A stretch of DNA of 64,000 nucleotides. Source: Chlorocebus sabaeus (lineage: Eukaryota; Chordata; Mammalia; Primates; Cercopithecidae). The DNA is taken from assembly GCF_047675955.1 (NCBI RefSeq), contig NC_132923.1:88409137-88473136 (forward strand), in the 5' to 3' direction. Made by a program: the position numbers and the translations under genes. Shown piece by piece: positions 1-12,650 of the stretch. Numbering within the stretch: position 1 is the first letter of the stretch; every line of letters starts with the position of its first letter. The notes under the pieces were generated by a model. It did not search any database. It was given only the letters and a program-made list of their open reading frames with translations, and was not told the origin of the DNA.

Positions 1-274
1 GGCTCCAGTTGAAAAATCACATGGCAGACTACAAAACAGAACATCAAGATCACAAAAGAAAAAATCCAAGTCACCTGAGAGAAGTAAATACTGTATAAAT
101 GCAAAAAACTATGAACAGCCTACAATTTCTTCAAAATCACACTCTCCATCTCCGTACACAAAAAGACGCATGTGTGAGCTATCTGAAGACACCAGGCGGC
201 GGCTGGCCCATTTAAATCTGGGACCCTATGAGTTCAAAAAAGAAACAGATAAACCTCCATTTGTGATTAGACAT
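1..274 (+). CDS. SPATA6: SPATA6 coding exon (5' part may lie before the window)
   Basis: Base 1 is the third base of a codon. From base 2 there are 91 open codons up to the donor CAT|GTATGT, so the exon ends in phase 0. The peptide starts APVEKSHGRL, is rich in Ser, Lys and Arg (QKKKSKSPERS, SHSPSPYTKRR), and ends LAHLNLGPYEF...PPFVIRH. I recognise this as the basic middle region of SPATA6, about 490 residues in mammals; this exon would cover roughly residues 170-260. SPATA6 is a spermatid protein needed to build the sperm connecting piece and couple head to tail, and mouse mutants make headless sperm (established knowledge). No enzyme motif, membrane segment or signal peptide is visible; the segment looks disordered. 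Whether the acceptor lies exactly before base 1 cannot be seen. Confidence 0.9.
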
Positions 275-2054
275 GTATGTGTTCTCTTAAGTATTTCTGT
301 TTGAAACTGATCAGTTTTTCCCCCCCAAAAAAAGTTATTCTGAAATATCTTTCAACTTCTAGCTTATATTAATACTTTTCTTTCCTGACTGCTACCCTGG
401 CAGTCTAAGATGGGAAATTAATTTAGAATGAAAGAACTTGCGTTTTTTTCAGTCTTCAGACCTGACAGAGATCAAGCTGTGTTATGAATGCCATGTTAAA
501 TCTCTCAGTACCGGTTTCCTTTCTTCTACAGTAGATATCATCATAACTCTACCAACTGAACTTGGTTGTAATTGACATTAGTACTGAAATGGCAGAGTAG
601 GGCTTTAAAAGAGAACCAAATATTCTTTATGAAAAGGAAGACCCTCCTTTTTCAAGTTTTAAAATTAAAATGGAAAGTAAGTTTCCTTTCAAATTACATC
701 CCTTGGGTAAGCTTTGTATAATGGATCTTCAAAGCAAATTGTTGTTTGATGGTTATGGGAAGGCCTTTGAAAATGCAAAAAGTTCATTTAAGGGTAACCT
801 AGTTCTAATCTTTCTGTACTGAATTGTGCTGTTGATATAGTTGAAATTTAGAGTCTTGTGTTTATGTGATTATCAAATAGACTTTGGCTAAATTTAAGGG
901 TTTGGAATCAGAATGTTTAGTAAAGGACTCCCTCAGAATCTTCATAGTTTTCTGAACTTTTATGAAGTATTTTTACCTTAAAAGCAGTTCTTCACTGAAC
1001 GCTTTCAAACTAATAAAAATATGAATTAATATAATATATATATAATAATACTAAACTTCAAGATTTAAGTGCTGATAGAAGCAAAATAACTTTTTGGGAT
1101 ATCTATAAAAATATTTCTGACTAATTTCTTTAATTCATTTTTTCTAAATTTTAAAATGAATTCATCCAATATAAAAATATGCCCCTTCGGTGGTCTAATA
1201 ACTTTTTGAACATACACAATCTGAAAGTTCAGATTTTCTTTATGATACCTTTTTAAAACAATTTAAATATTATCTTAAGCAACATTTCCTTCCACCTATA
1301 TTTTGACTGAGTCATTTTTTTAACTCTTAAGTAAGAGATTGTTTCATTATAAATGAAAATTTATAGTATAATGGATGCTTTTAAGTGGCAGTATTTTATT
1401 GAGGTTATTGTGACTACTTTTCTCATTTCTACAGAATTTGATTTTAACTTTTGGTCACTTTTTTGTTGTTTGACCAATATTCAGATAATATTTTAGTTGC
1501 ATATTTGGTGACAGTTTTAGAATGCCTTTAATTTTAAATCTTCCCATAATTACAAATTAAATTGAAAAGAAAGGATATACTATATTTTCATCCAAAGGAA
1601 TAGTAACATTTTAATTAAAACGCTTATGCACAAAAATAAACTGAAATATTTTAGGGGTGAGCCACATTAAAATTGTTTGGAAAAATAACTGCTTTTTTTA
1701 AATGTTTGTTTTATTATTACTTTTTATGTCAGTGTTTAGAATGGAATAATTCTAATATTGCTTGATACAAACTTTGAAATTTGTATTTAAATGGTTTCCC
1801 TCCCTAGCTTTTCAATAAGCAGAAATGCCTACTCCTAAGTCTATACTTAAAAAATTGCTTACATTATTAAATAGGAAAGTGAATTTTCCAATTGTATTTA
1901 TAAACATAGAGTTTTTTTTCTCCATATCCATTCATGGTTTTAGAAGCACTTAGCAAATTGGTAACAAACACAATTTTAACTTAATACATGCATATGCAAA
2001 AGGTAACACTTTTAGGAAAGACATTGTAGTGAATGTACATGGTAATCTACATTG
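275..2054 (+). other. SPATA6 intron, no recognised element
   Basis: AT-rich intronic sequence after the GTATGT donor. I see no repeat family, exon or RNA gene here, only short A/T runs such as the alternating AT stretch near 1030. Confidence 0.6.
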
Positions 2055-2083
2055 TAAGATTACTTTTATGAAAAGTAATCTTA
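2055..2083. repeat. Perfect 13-bp hairpin with 3-nt loop
   Basis: TAAGATTACTTTT and AAAAGTAATCTTA are exact reverse complements separated by ATG. It directly abuts a local tandem duplication. Confidence 0.85.
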
Positions 2084-2190
2084 AAGAATAAGGAAACAGT
2101 CTTAAGAAATCAATTCACATGCTTCCAAGATTCTTTCATCTTAAAGATAAGGAAACAGTTTTAAGAAATCAATTAGCATGCTTCCGAAGA
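2079..2190. repeat. Two-copy direct duplication, about 52 bp, period 60
   Basis: The segment beginning TCTTAAAGA at 2079 is repeated at 2139. Both copies share the cores GGAAACAGT and AAGAAATCAATT and end GCATGCTTCC or CACATGCTTCC, with one single-base indel and a few substitutions between them. It is unique intronic sequence otherwise. Confidence 0.8.
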
Positions 2191-2257
2191 AACTGGTGCA
2201 ATTATCCTAGAGGAGTAAAACAGCCTTTTTATTTTTCATTTACGCAGAATAAGATCT

Positions 2258-2678
2258 TTTCTTTTTCTACTGTGGTAAAATACACATAAATTTACCATTT
2301 CAGATTTAAACTGTACAATTCAGTTGTTTTAAGGATGTTCACAGTGTTACGTAGCTATCTGGTTCCAGAACTTCTTTGTCTCCTAAATGGAAACTCTGTA
2401 CTCATTAAGTATTCACTCCCCATTCCTTCCTTCCCATAGTCTTGGCAACCACTAATCTGCTTTCTGTCTCTATGAATTTGCCTATAAATTGAATTATACA
2501 ACATTTCATATAAATAGAATTATATAACATTTGGCCTTTTGTGTCTGGCTTTTTTCACTTAGCACAGTGTTTTTGAGGTTCATCCATGTTGCATATATCA
2601 GTACTTAATTCCTTTTTATGGCTTAATTATATCCTGTTGTAAGGCTATATACCACATTTTACCCATTGTGTGGGCTGT
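2258..2678 (-). mobile_element. Ancient L1M 3' end fragment
   Basis: Read in reverse this matches the 3' UTR and ORF2 tail of old mammalian L1. Diagnostic plus-strand words are GGTAAAATACACATAAA, CCATTCCTTCC, TCTATGAATTTG and TTCATCCATGTTGCA. It is diverged and carries no open frame. A second fragment of the same 3' end follows directly. Confidence 0.7.
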
Positions 2679-2679
2679 C

Positions 2680-3785
2680 TTTTTTTAAAAAATTGTTTTT
2701 TTAAATTGTGGTTATATATATTATAAAATTTACCGTTTTAACCATCTTTGAGTGTGTAGTTTAGAGACATTAAGTATATTCATGTTGTTATACAACCATG
2801 CTACATCTATATCTAGAACTTTTTTCATCTTACTAAACTGAAACTCTGTGCCCATTAAGCAATAACTGTACATTCCTGTCTCCCCCAACACGTGACAACC
2901 ACTACCATTCTACAATTTCTATGAATTTGACTACTCTTGATACCTCATATAAGTGTGATTATATATCCTGTGTCCTACTTTGATTGGCTTATTTAACTTA
3001 GTATAATATTCATAAAGGTTCATCCATGTTATAGCATATGTGAGAATCTCCCTTTTACAGTTGAATAATATTTTCTTACATTTATATACTACATTTGTTT
3101 GTTCATTCTCCTCTTGATGGACACTTGGTTTGCTTCCATCTTTTGGATATTATGAGTAATGTTGCTGTGTCACAATGTGTACAGTGTGAATAATGCTGCT
3201 GTAAACATAGGTGTACAAATATATTTTTGAGGCCCTGCTTTCAAGTCTTTCGTGTATATACCTAGATGAAAAATTGCTGAGTCATATCGTAATTCTGTTT
3301 TAAATTGTTTGAGACCCTGACATAGTGTTTTTTATAGCAGGTGTACCATTTTGCACTGCACACCAACAAATTGCAAGTGTTCAGATTTAGTCACATCTTC
3401 TCCAACACTTTATTTTCATAGTAGCCATCCTAATGGGTACGTCACTATGATTTTGTGGTATCTCAAAATTACAGTGAAGTAGTATCTCACTATGATTTTG
3501 ATTTCTGTCTCCTTAATGATTAGTGATGTTGAATTTTTTCTTTTCATGTTCTTATTGGCCATTTGTATAACTTCTTTGGATAAATGTCTATTCAAGTTCA
3601 TTTTTAAATCTATTTGTTTTTGTTATTGAGTTGTAGGGGTTCTTTATTCTGGATAATAACCCCTTATCAGATAAATGATTTGTAAATATTGTCACTGATT
3701 CAATGGGTTGCCTTTTCATTCTGTTGATATTACTTTTTGATGCACAAAAATTTTAAATTTTGATGAATAGGAATTTTTTTTACAC
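2680..3785 (-). mobile_element. Ancient L1M 3' end with degenerate ORF2 C-terminus
   Basis: This repeats the same L1M 3' UTR words (AAAATTTACCGTTTTAACC, GGTTCATCCATGTTATAG). It then runs into decayed ORF2: a reverse-strand frame at 3416-3601 reads NRHLSKEVIQMANKNMKR, the L1 ORF2 motif near the end of the protein. Having two copies of one 3' end in tandem means two separate L1 fragments rather than one. Confidence 0.75.
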
Positions 3786-4282
3786 ATTTGTATCATTATT
3801 TTTACTTTTTGTTAGGAAATATGGTTAACTATTATTATATTAAGCTATAGATCACTGAGCATGCTGGGCTCTGAAAGCAGCCAAGTAAAGACACTGTTTG
3901 AATTAAAAATGTGCATGCTAAGGAGATAAGCAAATGACTAGACTTTTAAAAATATGGCAAAGTATATTGCTCTTTTTTTAACCTTGTTAAAAAAAGCAAA
4001 CTAGGCACTGGAGTAATAAACATTTCAATTCCAAGTCTGTTTATTTTAAAGTAAGCACATATATATAATTAAACATTTTTGAAGTTAAATTTCAATTTTA
4101 TTTTGCAACGAACAACAAAATACTTGAATAAACTTTTTGGGACATGCCTGACTCTCATGGTCACCATCATATTTCCCTGATTATGTATGCTGTCTGTACC
4201 CTAGTAGTTTTTCTGGTGCCATGAGATTGAAAGTGTAGGAACGTTTCAACTCTCTTTTACATAAAAATCCTGCTTCCTCTAG
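3786..4282 (+). other. SPATA6 intron before exon 4283, nothing recognised
   Basis: AT-rich intron sequence ending in the acceptor tract TGCTTCCTCTAG. No repeat was assigned. Confidence 0.5.
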
Positions 4283-4370
4283 GTTGATCCCCCAAGTCCC
4301 AGGGCTGATACTTTATTTGGATCTTCTGGCAGAGACTGTGAAAGAGATGGATGGTCAAGGGTGCACAATG
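4283..4370 (+). CDS. SPATA6: SPATA6 coding exon, 88 bp
   Basis: The acceptor is CTTCCTCTAG|GTT and the donor AATG|GTAAGC, both good consensus sites. The exon enters in phase 0 and leaves in phase 1 (29 codons plus one base). It encodes VDPPSPRADTLFGSS followed by GRDCERDGWSRVHN, with the split Asp codon completed by the next exon. This continues the SPATA6 middle region directly from the first exon with no frame break. The segment is Ser/Pro/Arg rich with no catalytic motif. It is 88 bp and the next exon is 41 bp, so skipping either alone shifts the frame while skipping both (129 bp) keeps it. Confidence 0.92.
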
Positions 4371-5436
4371 GTAAGCTAGAAGTTTTCTTTATTCATTGCC
4401 GTAGTTGCCTGAGCTACAATCAAGCTTTTAATTTGGCATCAATTAACAAAAACAGAATCTTTGTTACATTATTGGATGATATTGTATAATGTAGCTTTTT
4501 ACAACTTGTGGTGCACCCATATAGTTACTCTCTAAAATATTAGGATTTCTGTGCTACTATAAATCATTTCCTACCTTGAGATTTAGAATATATATATTAA
4601 CATGTTTAAAAATGTGATATATTCTAGTAAAAAATGACTTGATTACTTTTACTCAACATTTTATAAACTTAACTGTGGAACCCTTTTCTCACCAAGTAAT
4701 TTTAACTATGTTGATAAGAATGGTTTTTCATCTGTAGCCCTAGCAGTCCTATGGTTAGATAAGTTGCTTCTTAAGTTCAATATGAATATAATTTTTGTGA
4801 AGAAGGTTAAATAGTATTGTATAATTAAGGGTATTGAGTGTTAATATCTGTAGACATTGGCTAGTGAGTTCAATAAGTATTCCCTAGCAGCCTTTAAAGT
4901 TAATTTAGTACATACTAAGAAAGTCATAGAGGAAGAAAAAGGAGATTGAGCGAAAAAAAATAGAATCATTAATATAATCATTACATTGAGTGAGCTTCAT
5001 CTCTATTTCTAACATGTTGTGTGTAATCTCTTATTTTTTTAGTGATGAAATTAAACATTGTTTTCTGAAAACATGCAGAGTTCGTGCTTGTTTTTGTTTT
5101 TTAGCACTAGCAGGGAGATAGATGTGATAATCAACAAGTCTTTTATATCCACAATAGCAGATTACGTGAAATTAGAAACAGATGTTACACACTGTTCTCT
5201 CTCTTGGAAGAAGCTTATGGACACAGAAAATGAACTTTAGGAACAAGCCAATGTAAAGTAACTTTAATGTAGATGTTTCTTTGGAAGATTTTTTGGGAAC
5301 ACTTAAGCATCTGATTTTTCTTGACAATTACATATTTGCCAGCAGAACTGTTGTAGTTTCTAATAACTTTTAATCAAAGCAGTCAGCTGCCTATGTAGAG
5401 GTATAATCAGAGAGGTCAATAATGAGTTGTTGTTTT
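4371..5436 (+). other. SPATA6 intron, nothing recognised
   Basis: Plain AT-rich intron. A 60-codon open frame at 5058-5240 has no family resemblance and no splice context, and I treat it as chance. Confidence 0.5.
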
Positions 5437-6700
5437 CTTTTAACTTTTTATTTTGATTTTGACATAATTTCAGACTTACAGAAAAGTAATAGTAGTACAA
5501 AGAATTGCCATGTAGCTTTCACTCAGAATCCATAAACAATAATATTTGCTTTTTCTTTCTCTTTTTCTCTTTCCTCTGTCTGTGTATGAGTCTGTGTATA
5601 GATTTTTTTTGACAGGAATATTATTATGGACTGAATTTGTATGCCCTAAAAGTTCATATGTTGAAGGCCTAGCCCCTAATATGGTGGTTTGGAGATGGAG
5701 GCTTTGGGAGTGATTAGGTTTAGATGAGGTCCTGAGAATGGGGCCTTCATAATGACATTAGTGTCCTTACAAGCAAATACACCAGAGAACTTGTTCTCTC
5801 CTTCTCTTGCTGCCATTTGAGGACCCAACTAGAAGGCAGCCATCTACAAGAGAGGAAGAGAGAACTTACCAGAACCTGACCATGCTGATACTCTGATTTC
5901 TAATTTTCAGTCTTCAGAACTGTGAGAAATAAAATTCTGTTGTTTAAGCTACCCAGTCCATGATATTTTGTTATGGTAGCCTGAACAGATTAATTCAGAC
6001 AATATTTTATATGATTAACACCAGTTAATTAACAATGTAGCAGATTAACAATGATATAATAATATTAACTGATCTATAAAGCTAAATCAGATTTTGCCAG
6101 TTGTCCTAATAATATCTTCATAGCAAAAGAAATATTGTCATATATACCATTCAGTTGCCATGTCTCTTTTGTTTTCCTTAATATGGATTAGTTCCTTAGT
6201 CTTTCATTGTGCTTAATGACATTGATAATTTTGAAGAGCATAAGCCAGCTATTTTGTAGAATGTTCCTCAATTTGGGTTTGTTTGATTTTTCCTCATGAT
6301 TAGATTCAGATTATTTATTTTCCCCCAGAATACAACAGAAGTGATGTGTTACTCTCAGTGCATCACACCAGGAGGTATGTGGTGTTTCTGTACTACTGGG
6401 GATGTTCATTTTAGTCATTTGATTAAGATGGATGTGCTGGTTTTCTCCATCAAAAAGGTGCTATTTCTGTCTTTTGTAATTGTACAGAAATACTTTGAAA
6501 TTATGTAATATCCTATTATACCTCAACTTTGACTCCTTTAGCATATATTGATGACTGTTGCCTGAAACAATTTCTTACTCTGATTTTTGCCAAATAGTGA
6601 TGTTTTAAAAATTCGATTCCTCTTTGTACATTTAAGAGCTGGATTTCTAGAGCTTTTCCTTCTTGCGTTTCTGAACTTAATGTCCCCCCCCCCACCCTTT
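5437..6700 (-). mobile_element. Ancient L1M 3' UTR, interrupted by an LTR
   Basis: In reverse this is the long 3' UTR of L1MC/MD-type elements. Plus-strand words are ATTTCAGACTTACAGAAAAGT, TTGCCAGTTGTCCTAATAATATC, GTTGCCATGTCTCTTTTG, CCTCAATTTGGGTTTGT and CCTCATGATTAGATTCAG (quoted in part). The MaLR LTR at 5622-6000 splits it. The same 3' UTR type occurs in the opposite orientation near 42.2-42.7 kb. Confidence 0.7.
5622..6000 (+). mobile_element. MaLR solo LTR (MST/MLT1 type)
   Basis: It starts TATTATGGACTGAATTTG and ends with the MaLR tail GAAATAAAATTCTGTTGTTTA...GGTAGCCTGAACAG. AAATAAAA would be the LTR polyadenylation signal. AATAT flanks both sides (5617-5621 and 6001-6005), consistent with a 5-bp target-site duplication. 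It lies in the sense orientation of SPATA6 inside an older L1M. The exact subfamily is not certain. Confidence 0.75.
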
Positions 6701-6884
6701 TTTTTAAAAACTACATTTTTTCTCCTGGCTGACAGCTGAGCAGTTCCTGAACTTTTGGGTTCTCATCAACCATTTAAATACATATGGGGATTTCTTATGG
6801 TAGGACCTCTTACACTTAATGAATTTTCACTTTTGATTTTACTGTAATAGAAATTCTTGTTGAACATTTTCTTGCAAATTATCT

Positions 6885-7078
6885 TGCCTAATATTTATTT
6901 TTTATAGGATGCCATTTTCACCAACATTACTGCTTTAGTTCTCAAAATAATCACATGAAGATGGATTTAATTATATTTGAGAAAAACGGCAGCGGTTTAG
7001 AGAAGTTATGTGACTTGATAGTTACAAATCTAGAATCCAGGTCTTCTAGCTTCTAGCTCCTTCTTTTCTACCAGTCTC
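6885..7078 (-). repeat. MIR SINE remnant
   Basis: The reverse-strand MIR core is recognisable: counterparts of the ACAGATGAGGAAACTGAGG and AAGTAACTTG blocks appear as AAGATGGATTTAA...GAGAAGTTATGTGACTTG, followed by CTAGAATCCAGGTCTTCTAG. It is diverged. A weaker MIR-like stretch sits at about 7640-7710. Confidence 0.55.
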
Positions 7079-8237
7079 ATACTACTTTCTCTACTTTCAT
7101 TAAGGTATATTTTTTAAAATAAAAATTTCAAGCACATTGTATCTGTTACTGCCATGTTATATAATTCTAATTGTAATTTGTGCAGTCCTTTTGAAGAAAC
7201 TCAGTATCTCTTGTAATGTGATGCTTTTTGTAAGCTTTATCTAGTTATTTTTGTATTTGAAGAGGAAATCAAGGACATCCATCCTGGCCTCTTTTTACAT
7301 TTTGCTTAGGAATTTAGGAAATATGTTAGACTCTCTCTTTCCTCTTAGAGGAACCTTCTTTTCTTCTCGTCTTTTGAAGATTCTTTTATGAGTCTCATTT
7401 CTATGTAAAATCGTAATATTTTATGAACTTCCATTAATCCCTTATCAGATGATTAACTGTCACAAAGTAAAATAGAAATAACATTTCAAATCCCAATATG
7501 TCATACGTTGAGTAGACAACAGTAACTGGTAATGTTTTAATATTTTCTGAATAAAATGGCATGTAGTCATCATGTACATCCTCATTAGTAAATATCTCAT
7601 TAATTTCTGTTTGCTTTTAAACATGTCCCTCTTGTTTGAATTTCTTATGGATGAAGAAACCTGAGGTTTAAAGGATAGTAAGTTGCATGAAGTCATACAC
7701 ACAAGATTTGACCTATTTCTTTTTTTTTCTTCCTACTTTTCTAAATGATTATGTCCATCTCAAGTTTCTTTACCTTTAGGAAATTTTTCCTGATTGCCTT
7801 ACCTTGAGAGATTACTCTCTGGTATAACTGTTTAATATTATAATTGTTATACCATTCTGACTTAGTTTGTTCTTTATACTGCTGTTGTTCAACTTTGGTT
7901 ATAACTTAACCAAAACAGATTATAATTACTTCATAGCCATGGGCCCTGGTTTTCATCTCCTTTATTTCTTACATTTGAAATACAGTTTGTGACTAATTGG
8001 TGGTGAGGGTGATTAAATATGAACACTGGGAAACCTCAGATCAAAGTAATAGATTAATTTGTAGAAATAAAATTATAAACCTGTGCAAATCAGGGTAAGT
8101 TTATAAATGGTTTGTGGAATGCAGAAGCCATACAAGTGCTTTAACATACAGAAACTTTTAATATAATGCTAGCTTCCAGGAAATACATACTATTTCCAGA
8201 AATTATTACCTTAATTTTCAGAGTTAGCATATCCTTG
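7079..8237 (+). other. SPATA6 intron, mostly unassigned
   Basis: AT-rich intron with a faint MIR-like segment near 7640-7710. I recognise nothing else here. Confidence 0.45.
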
Positions 8238-8526
8238 TCCTTATTTTTTGAGACAGGGTCTTGCTTTGTCATTCGGGCTGGAGTGTGTGATGTAACATGG
8301 CTCACTGCAGCCTCGACCTCCCTGGTTCAAATGATCTTCCCACCTTAACTGTCTTAATAGCTGGGGGTACCGGCATGCATGCACCACCATGCCCAGCTAA
8401 TTTTTTGGGGTTTTTTTGGCTGTAGAGTGTTGCCCAGGCTGGTCTTGAACTCCTAAACTCAGGAGATCCTCCTGCCTTAGTCTCCCAAAGTGCTGGGATT
8501 ACAGGTGTGAGGCACCGTGTCCAGAT
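8238..8526 (-). repeat. AluJ-like SINE, reverse
   Basis: Plus-strand text shows the reverse complement of a full dimeric Alu: TTTTTTGAGACAGGGTCTTGC, CTCACTGCAGCCTCGACCTC, TTGCCCAGGCTGGTCTTGAA, CAAAGTGCTGGGATTACAGG (in parts). GCAGCCTCGACC and GGTCTTGAACTCCT are typical of the old J subfamily. It is well diverged, and the end TGAGGCACCGTGTCCAG is degraded. Confidence 0.85.
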
Positions 8527-8892
8527 GTCCTTCTCATTTTTTTTTCAGCTACTTGTGATCATGCTATATATTAGACTTGTACAGAAGAGAAGTTGGACTG
8601 TGAATTTATTCTTATTTTTAATTTTTGAAAAGCATTTGAAGTAAATCTAATCTTACATTATGTGGAGAAGTTGACATCGTGTAAAAGACATTAATATTTC
8701 AGCTGATTTCTGGTATGGCTCAGGGCACCTAGAAAATATCTTGTACCATAAAAAATTCTGAAGGATTTGCTGAATACAGACTACTATAGGTCTTTATTTT
8801 CTGGATAAGGTGGTTTGGGAAGGTAAAATATAGAACCATAGAATGCTTTTGAGTGATATGTGTGAGTGAGAGTAGAATTTTAGGGTTCTGAT
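8527..8892 (+). other. SPATA6 intron, nothing recognised
   Basis: Unassigned AT-rich intron between the AluJ and the L1MA-like 3' end. Confidence 0.45.
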
Positions 8893-10447
8893 TTTCTGTT
8901 TTAAAAATTGATACATAACATTTTACATATTTATTGGGTACATGTGATATTTTGTTACGTTGTGTGGAATGTGTCATGATCAAGGAAGAGTGGTTAAATT
9001 GTCTGCCACTTTGTGTATTTGTCATTTCTTTATGTTGGGAACAATTTAAGTCCTCTTTTCCAGCTACTTTGAAATATATAATACATTGTTGTTAACAATA
9101 GTTACTATGCTCCCCTTTGAAAACAGAATATACCTATTTTCTAATCTTATGTTTGTACCTGTTAAGCTACTGCTCTTTGTCATCCCCCACTACCAACCTA
9201 CCCTTCCCAGCCTCTAGTATTGATTATTCTACTTTCCATGAGAGAATATTTTTAGCTTCCTCATATGAGAACATGCAATATTTGGCTTTATTCCCTGATT
9301 TATTTCCCTTGAAACAGTGACCCCCCTAGTTCCATTCATGTTGCTGCAAATGACATGATACCATTAATTTTATGCCCTAATTACTTTATTATTCCATTGT
9401 GTATATATATACCTTTTCTTTATCCATTCATCTATTGATAAACAGTTAGGTTGATTCCATGTTTTGGCGACTGTGAATAGTGCTGCAATATCTCTTCAAT
9501 ATACTAATTTCCTTTCCTTTGGATGAATACCCAGTAGTGAGATTGCTGACTGTATGGTAGTTCTATTTTTAGTTTTACATTCAAGTTTATTATTGATATG
9601 TGTGGTTTTGTTCCTGCCATATTGTTATTTTCTGGTGGTTTTCTATATTCTTTTGTCCTTTCTTTTTCTTTTATTGTTTGTCATTGTGGTTTGGTGGTTG
9701 TCTGTGGTTGTACCATGAGTCCTTTCTCTTTCTCACTTGTGTGTTTGCTTTATCGTTGAGTTTTGTATTTTCATGTGTTTTCAAGATGGTAAAGGTCGTT
9801 CTTTTGCTTTCAGGTTTAGAGTTCCCTTGATCACATCTTGTAGGCTGGCTTACTGGTGATGAATTCCCTCAGCTTTTACTTACCTGGGAAATACTTTATT
9901 TTTCCTAAATTTATGAAAGATTTTTTTTTTGATATGTTAATAGTGAGTATCCTTGACTGGCAGATCTTTTTCTTTCAGCATTTTGAATTTATTATCCCAT
10001 TCCTGGTCTGTAAGGTTTCTACTTAGAAATCTGCTGTTAGTCTAATGGGGGGTTCTTTATAGGTGATTAGTCACTTTTCTGTTATTCAGGATTCTTTTTT
10101 TTGTCATTGACTTTAGACATTTTGGCTATAATATTCCATGAGAAAGACTTTTTGTGTTGTGTCTGCTTAGGGATTACTGGTCCCCCTGCATCTGAATGTC
10201 TAGTCTCTTGATAGACTTCAGAAGTTTTTATTTATTATTTCATCAGGTTTTGGAACTCTTATATTCTCTTCCTTTGAGGGTACAGATGATTTGTATATTT
10301 GGTCGCTTTACGGTGTCCCATAGATCACAAAGGCTTTGTTTGTTTTTTGTTTCTTATTTTTGCCTGACTGGGTTATTTCAAAAGACCTGTCTCCAAGTTC
10401 TGACATCTGGTTCTTATGCTTGGTTTAGTCTATTGTTGATGCTTTCA

Positions 10448-10889
<442 letters not shown>

Positions 10890-11342
10890 TCAAATGTATT
10901 TTGTAGTTCAGTCAGTTAATTCATCTCCAGAATTTCTGTTTGGTTCTTTTTTTGTGATATATATCTCCTTGGTAAAAGTTTCATTCATGCCCTGCATTGT
11001 TTTTCTGATTCCTTTATATTGTTTTTCAGAATGCCTTGTATCTCACCGAGTGTCTTTAGAATCAATGATTTAAATTCTTTTTCCGGGATTTCGTGACTTT
11101 CTTTTTGATTGGGATCTGTTTCTGGAGGATTATTTTGTTAGTTTGGAGGTGTCATATTTTCTTGCTTTTCATTTTTTCTTTGTCCTTATATTGATATCTG
11201 AACATCTGGTATATCAGTTGTTTGTTCCAGTTTTTTGAATTTGTATGGAGGGACTTTTTCCTGAAGATGAGTCATCATTACTGGTTGGGTAGGGCACTTT
11301 GGCCTTTTTCTGGGTGCATGCACTGGTGTAGTCTTTGTGTGA

Positions 11343-11367
11343 TGTTGTTGTTGTTGTTGTTGTTGTT
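11343..11367. repeat. (TTG)n microsatellite
   Basis: About eight TTG units within the L1MA-like 5' region. Confidence 0.9.
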
Positions 11368-12293
11368 TATAAACAGCATCAGTGGTATCTGAGATTTGCT
11401 CATTGGCTTAGTGTGTAATTATTAGTGGAGGCTGTGTTCTAGTTTTGCTGAGGACTGGGACTCTAGGTAGTCTAGTCTTTGGATCGCAGTGATGGCAGTA
11501 GTGAGCTGACCATTCCTGTCCTTGGGCTCCAGAGTGGTGTGCACTGGCAGCAATTTTAGCTGGTCCTGGTGGACTGATTCATGGCCTCTAGTTGGCCTAC
11601 TCAGATGCTGGTAGTAGCCATCATGGGCCAGGCAGATGGGCAGGTTCGCAAGCCCCTGGGTAGCCAGTGTGGCATGAGTGATGACTGTGACAGTGGCAGG
11701 ATGACCCTCTGGGTCCCAAGCGGTGCACACTGTTTTTGGCAATGGCTGAGATCGTTTAGGTGTGCCAGTCTCCCGGCTTGAAGGTGGTGTATACATGCCA
11801 GCTCTGGTGGTAGTGGCTGTGAGTATAGGCCCAATCTCATTCCCTGGGGAGGAGCATTCAGGTGCCAATAGTGGTGGACTGGGCTGGGCAGTCTTCTGGC
11901 CCTCAAACTGTGTGCTCTGGCATGGGAGGAGGAGGGGCAGAGTCAGGCCTCTCTTGCTTGTCTCAGGCTCCCCGATGATGTGAACAAGTGCTGGCTGTAG
12001 TAGGTAGGGGCAGAGTGGTCTCCAGGCCACTAGTGGGATGCTTGGGTTGTGGAAGGTAGTATCTGTACTTCTGCCCTGCTACTTGGGGCTTGGGATGATG
12101 CTGCCATCTGTGATGGCACCCTAGCTGGCAGGTGGGGAGCATGTACACCACTCATACCTCAGCCCAGTGGCACTCATGCCTCAGTGCCAGTGCTGCTGGG
12201 CTTCAGGATAGTGCACAGTCTGTTGGGGGAATGGTTCCAGAATGGCATCTCGTTTGTGCTGCAGTCCCAAAGACTCAGTCATATCTCTGCCCT

Positions 12294-12650
12294 TGATATA
12301 GTTTGGCTGTGCCCCCATCCAAATCTCATCTTGAATTCCCATGTGTTGTGGGAGGGGCCTGGGAGGAGGCAATTGAATCATGGGGGCAAGTCTTTCCCAT
12401 GCTGTTCTCATGATAGTGAATAAGTCTCATGAGATCTGATGATTTTAAAAAGAGGAGTTCCCCTGTACAAGCTCTCTCTCTTTGCCCGCTGCCATCCATG
12501 TAAGACGTGACTTGTCCTTCCTTGCCTTCTGCCATGATTGTGAGGCTCCCCCAGCCATGTGGATCTGTAAGTCCAATTAAACCTCTTTCTTTTGTAAATT
12601 GCCTGTTCTCAGGTATGTCTTTATCAGCAGTGTAAAAATGGATTAATACA
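12294..12650 (+). mobile_element. THE1 solo LTR
   Basis: It starts TGATATAGTTTGGCTGTG, contains the THE1 words CTTGAATTCCCATGTGTTGT and AATTGAATCATGGGGGCA, and ends GGATTAATACA. GCCCT is present on both sides (12289-12293 and 12651-12655), an exact 5-bp target-site duplication. At 357 bp it is full-length. It is a solo LTR of the ERVL-MaLR class with no coding capacity, inserted in the L1MA-like element in the sense orientation of SPATA6. Confidence 0.93.

Noticed and set aside
5058..5240. 60-codon open frame in an intron
   Set aside because: No family resemblance, splice context or start context; expected by chance in AT-rich DNA.
11422..12030. 202-codon reverse frame and several overlapping frames
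   Set aside because: Lies in the GC-richer 5' region of an old L1; overlapping frames on both strands and low-complexity text show composition rather than coding.
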